Assembly: GCF_013112245.1 (NCBI RefSeq)
Contig: NZ_WVRN01000001.1
Location: forward strand, 1,678,501 to 1,742,500
Direction: 5' to 3'
DNA length: 64,000 nucleotides
From: Ruegeria sp. HKCCD4315
GTDB lineage: Bacteria; Pseudomonadota; Alphaproteobacteria; Rhodobacterales; Rhodobacteraceae
Position 1 is the stretch's first letter. Each line of letters opens with the position of its first letter. The notes below the pieces were generated by a model. That model searched no databases. It had not been told where the DNA came from and saw only the letters and a program-made list of their open reading frames with translations. Both the position numbers and the translations under genes were made by a program. Of the stretch, positions 62,844 to 64,000 are shown piece by piece.

Positions 62844-63755
62844 TCAGGGCAGCGAGGACACGCGGTCGGTGAAAAGACGAACAACACCTGCCCCGTCCAC
62901 ATCGCGACACACCCGGATCGCAGGTCGTTCAGGATCTGGCTGTGTCGCCCCCATTTGATCGCCTTCAGTGACAACCCGCAGCCCGGTTTCAACCATGTCG
63001 AACATAGGTTGATGGGAACACGCGATCACAGCTGTTGAGTCGTGCAGGCCGCAGCCTTCCAGCCCCCCGATCTCTTTGTAGAACTTCAGATAGAACCGAG
63101 AGATATCGCGCAGAAACGCCCCCATATCGGGTGACTTTTGCGCCAATGCTTCGAAGTCCGCCGTTTCGTACAGCGTCTTCAGGGTCACGTCCAATCCGAC
63201 CAGAACAGTGTTGGGCGGTGCGGAAAAGACCTCTTCAGCGGCAAGAGCGTCGTGATAGATATTGGCTTCGGCGTGCCGGGTGATGTTGCCCGGGCAATAG
63301 ACCGCGCCCCCCATGATCACCAGTTCGCGCAGGTTGCCTGCAAATTCCGGGTCCAGGCGCATCGCGTTTGCAATATTGGTCAAGGGACCCACGGCGCAGA
63401 CCACCAGTTCGCCCTTGTGGGCTCGGGCCATCTCAACCAGAAACGCGGCTGCTGGCAATGCGTGGTTCTCTCCAATCTCCGGGATTTCGGTCAAATCACC
63501 AAAACCTTCGCGGCCGTGAACGTGCTCTGACGGGGCGTGTGTGTCCGCCCCAATCGGCACCGCAGCTCCTTCGGCCACATGCAAGTCCAACCCCAGCTTG
63601 TGAAGTAAAAACCGCGCGTTGCGGCTGGATTGGTGAACATACGTGTTTCCAAACACCGTGGTAAGACCGATCAGGTCAATTTCCGGTGCGGCGGCGGCAT
63701 AAGCAATGGCCATGGCATCGTCGATGCCGGGATCAGTGTCGATAATCAGTTTCAT
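62844..63755 (-). CDS. Inosine/uridine-preferring nucleoside hydrolase family
   Basis: A 303-residue nucleoside N-ribohydrolase that frees base and ribose from nucleosides. DTDPGIDD at 6-13 is the calcium-binding signature; TVFGNTYVHQSSRNA (family GN/S motif), VVCAVGPLTNIA and MGGAVYCPGNITRHAEANI follow; the last His region is GLHDSTAVIAC. Substrate range among purines and pyrimidines not decided. ATG at 63755 gives DTDPGIDD at the right distance. Confidence 0.9.
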   Translation of the reverse strand: MKLIIDTDPGIDDAMAIAYAAAAPEIDLIGLTTVFGNTYVHQSSRNARFLLHKLGLDLHVAEGAAVPIGADTHAPSEHVHGREGFGDLTEIPEIGENHALPAAAFLVEMARAHKGELVVCAVGPLTNIANAMRLDPEFAGNLRELVIMGGAVYCPGNITRHAEANIYHDALAAEEVFSAPPNTVLVGLDVTLKTLYETADFEALAQKSPDMGAFLRDISRFYLKFYKEIGGLEGCGLHDSTAVIACSHQPMFDMVETGLRVVTEGDQMGATQPDPERPAIRVCRDVDGAGVVRLFTDRVSSLP

Positions 63756-63930
63756 CCCCGCCCGATACCGCAAACGCTGTTGGATGCAAAGCCGCCACAG
63801 CGGCAAATTTCCAGACCACTTTCGTACGTTCAGGCATTTGCATACCGGCCCGTTCCACTCATACCAGAGTTGAAATTGGGCGACTCAATCCCAATATGTA
63901 TACCATAGTACACAAAACTAAGAGGACAGA

Positions 63931-64000
63931 ATGATCGAAGATCAAATCATCGGATTGATTTCGTCAAACATTGTTTTGCTACTGGCCGCTGTGCTGGTGA
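63931..64000 (+). CDS. Start of an unidentified gene (runs off the window)
   Basis: ATG with AAGAGGACAG four bases before it, then 23 open codons beginning MIEDQIIGLISSNIVLLLAA, a likely hydrophobic N-terminal helix. Too short to identify. It is divergent from the nucleoside hydrolase. Confidence 0.45.
   Translation, partial: MIEDQIIGLISSNIVLLLAAVLV

Noticed and set aside
1..64000. CRISPR arrays, insertion sequences, prophage structural genes
   Set aside because: No regularly spaced repeats, transposases, integrases or capsid/tail genes were seen; the lysis pair alone does not make a prophage.

Overview
The window looks like a chromosomal segment of a marine Roseobacter-group alphaproteobacterium (Rhodobacteraceae). 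The signs are a class I fructose-bisphosphate aldolase, an RNase E with a long acidic insert in its S1 domain, the zeta-type (DUF1476) ATPase regulator, a split purine operon, a fused indolepyruvate oxidoreductase, gene transfer agent (GTA) type lysis genes, and many small operons with ATGA or TAATG overlaps. It carries about 57 protein genes, three tRNA genes, several clear intrinsic terminators and some readable regulatory sites. I see no rRNA, CRISPR array, insertion sequence or integrated prophage. The assignment to a group is inference from gene content, not from a marker gene.

Region by region. 1-4.7 kb: fda, a cytochrome P450 coupled to a membrane-anchored alpha/beta hydrolase, ccdA, and tusA facing away. 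4.8-11.3 kb: rne with a leader of several hundred bases, then the DctB/DctD two-component pair. 11.3-14.3 kb: purQ, an alcohol dehydrogenase, purS and purC. 14.5-16.7 kb: zeta subunit, a betaine/homocysteine-type methyltransferase and an enoyl-CoA hydratase. 16.8-21.1 kb: cytochrome c maturation genes ccmH, ccmF and ccmE with a holin/endolysin pair lying between ccmF and ccmE. 21-24 kb: argC, murI and an acyltransferase. 24-28.5 kb: indolepyruvate ferredoxin oxidoreductase divergent from a LysR regulator. 28.5-34.3 kb: a candidate stress small RNA, a MscS channel, purL, bolA, a small membrane protein and grxD. 34.3-42.6 kb: an operon of a coiled-coil protein, zapA and a lysozyme-inhibitor-like protein, then tkt, a thioesterase, a DUF808 protein and two different gap genes with a 47-residue protein between them. 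42.6-53.3 kb: coaD, a CBS protein and a valine-degradation region (LysR, mmsA, acyl-CoA dehydrogenase, 3-hydroxyisobutyryl-CoA hydrolase, mmsB) interrupted by four unrelated genes. 53.3-64 kb: uvrA with an SOS box, two identical tRNA-Asp genes, tRNA-Val, an amino-acid permease, lon with a heat-shock-type promoter, a secreted Cys-rich protein, tgt, a nucleoside hydrolase and the start of one more gene.

How it fits together. Most genes are housekeeping. fda, gap1 and gap2 share GTTAGCGCTAAC-type palindromes in their promoters, which suggests one LacI-family regulator of central carbon metabolism. lon and the candidate small RNA share a CTTGAA/CCCC (RpoH-like) promoter layout. Two unrelated operons end in the same kind of 3' element (two hairpins plus GAGGTATTTT). 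The least ordinary points are the lysis genes inside the ccm run, the DctD protein lacking the GAFTGA loop, the gap paralogue with altered cofactor-pocket residues, the 47-residue membrane protein between the gap genes, and the candidate RpoH-driven small RNA. I did not find a wholly new multi-gene system.
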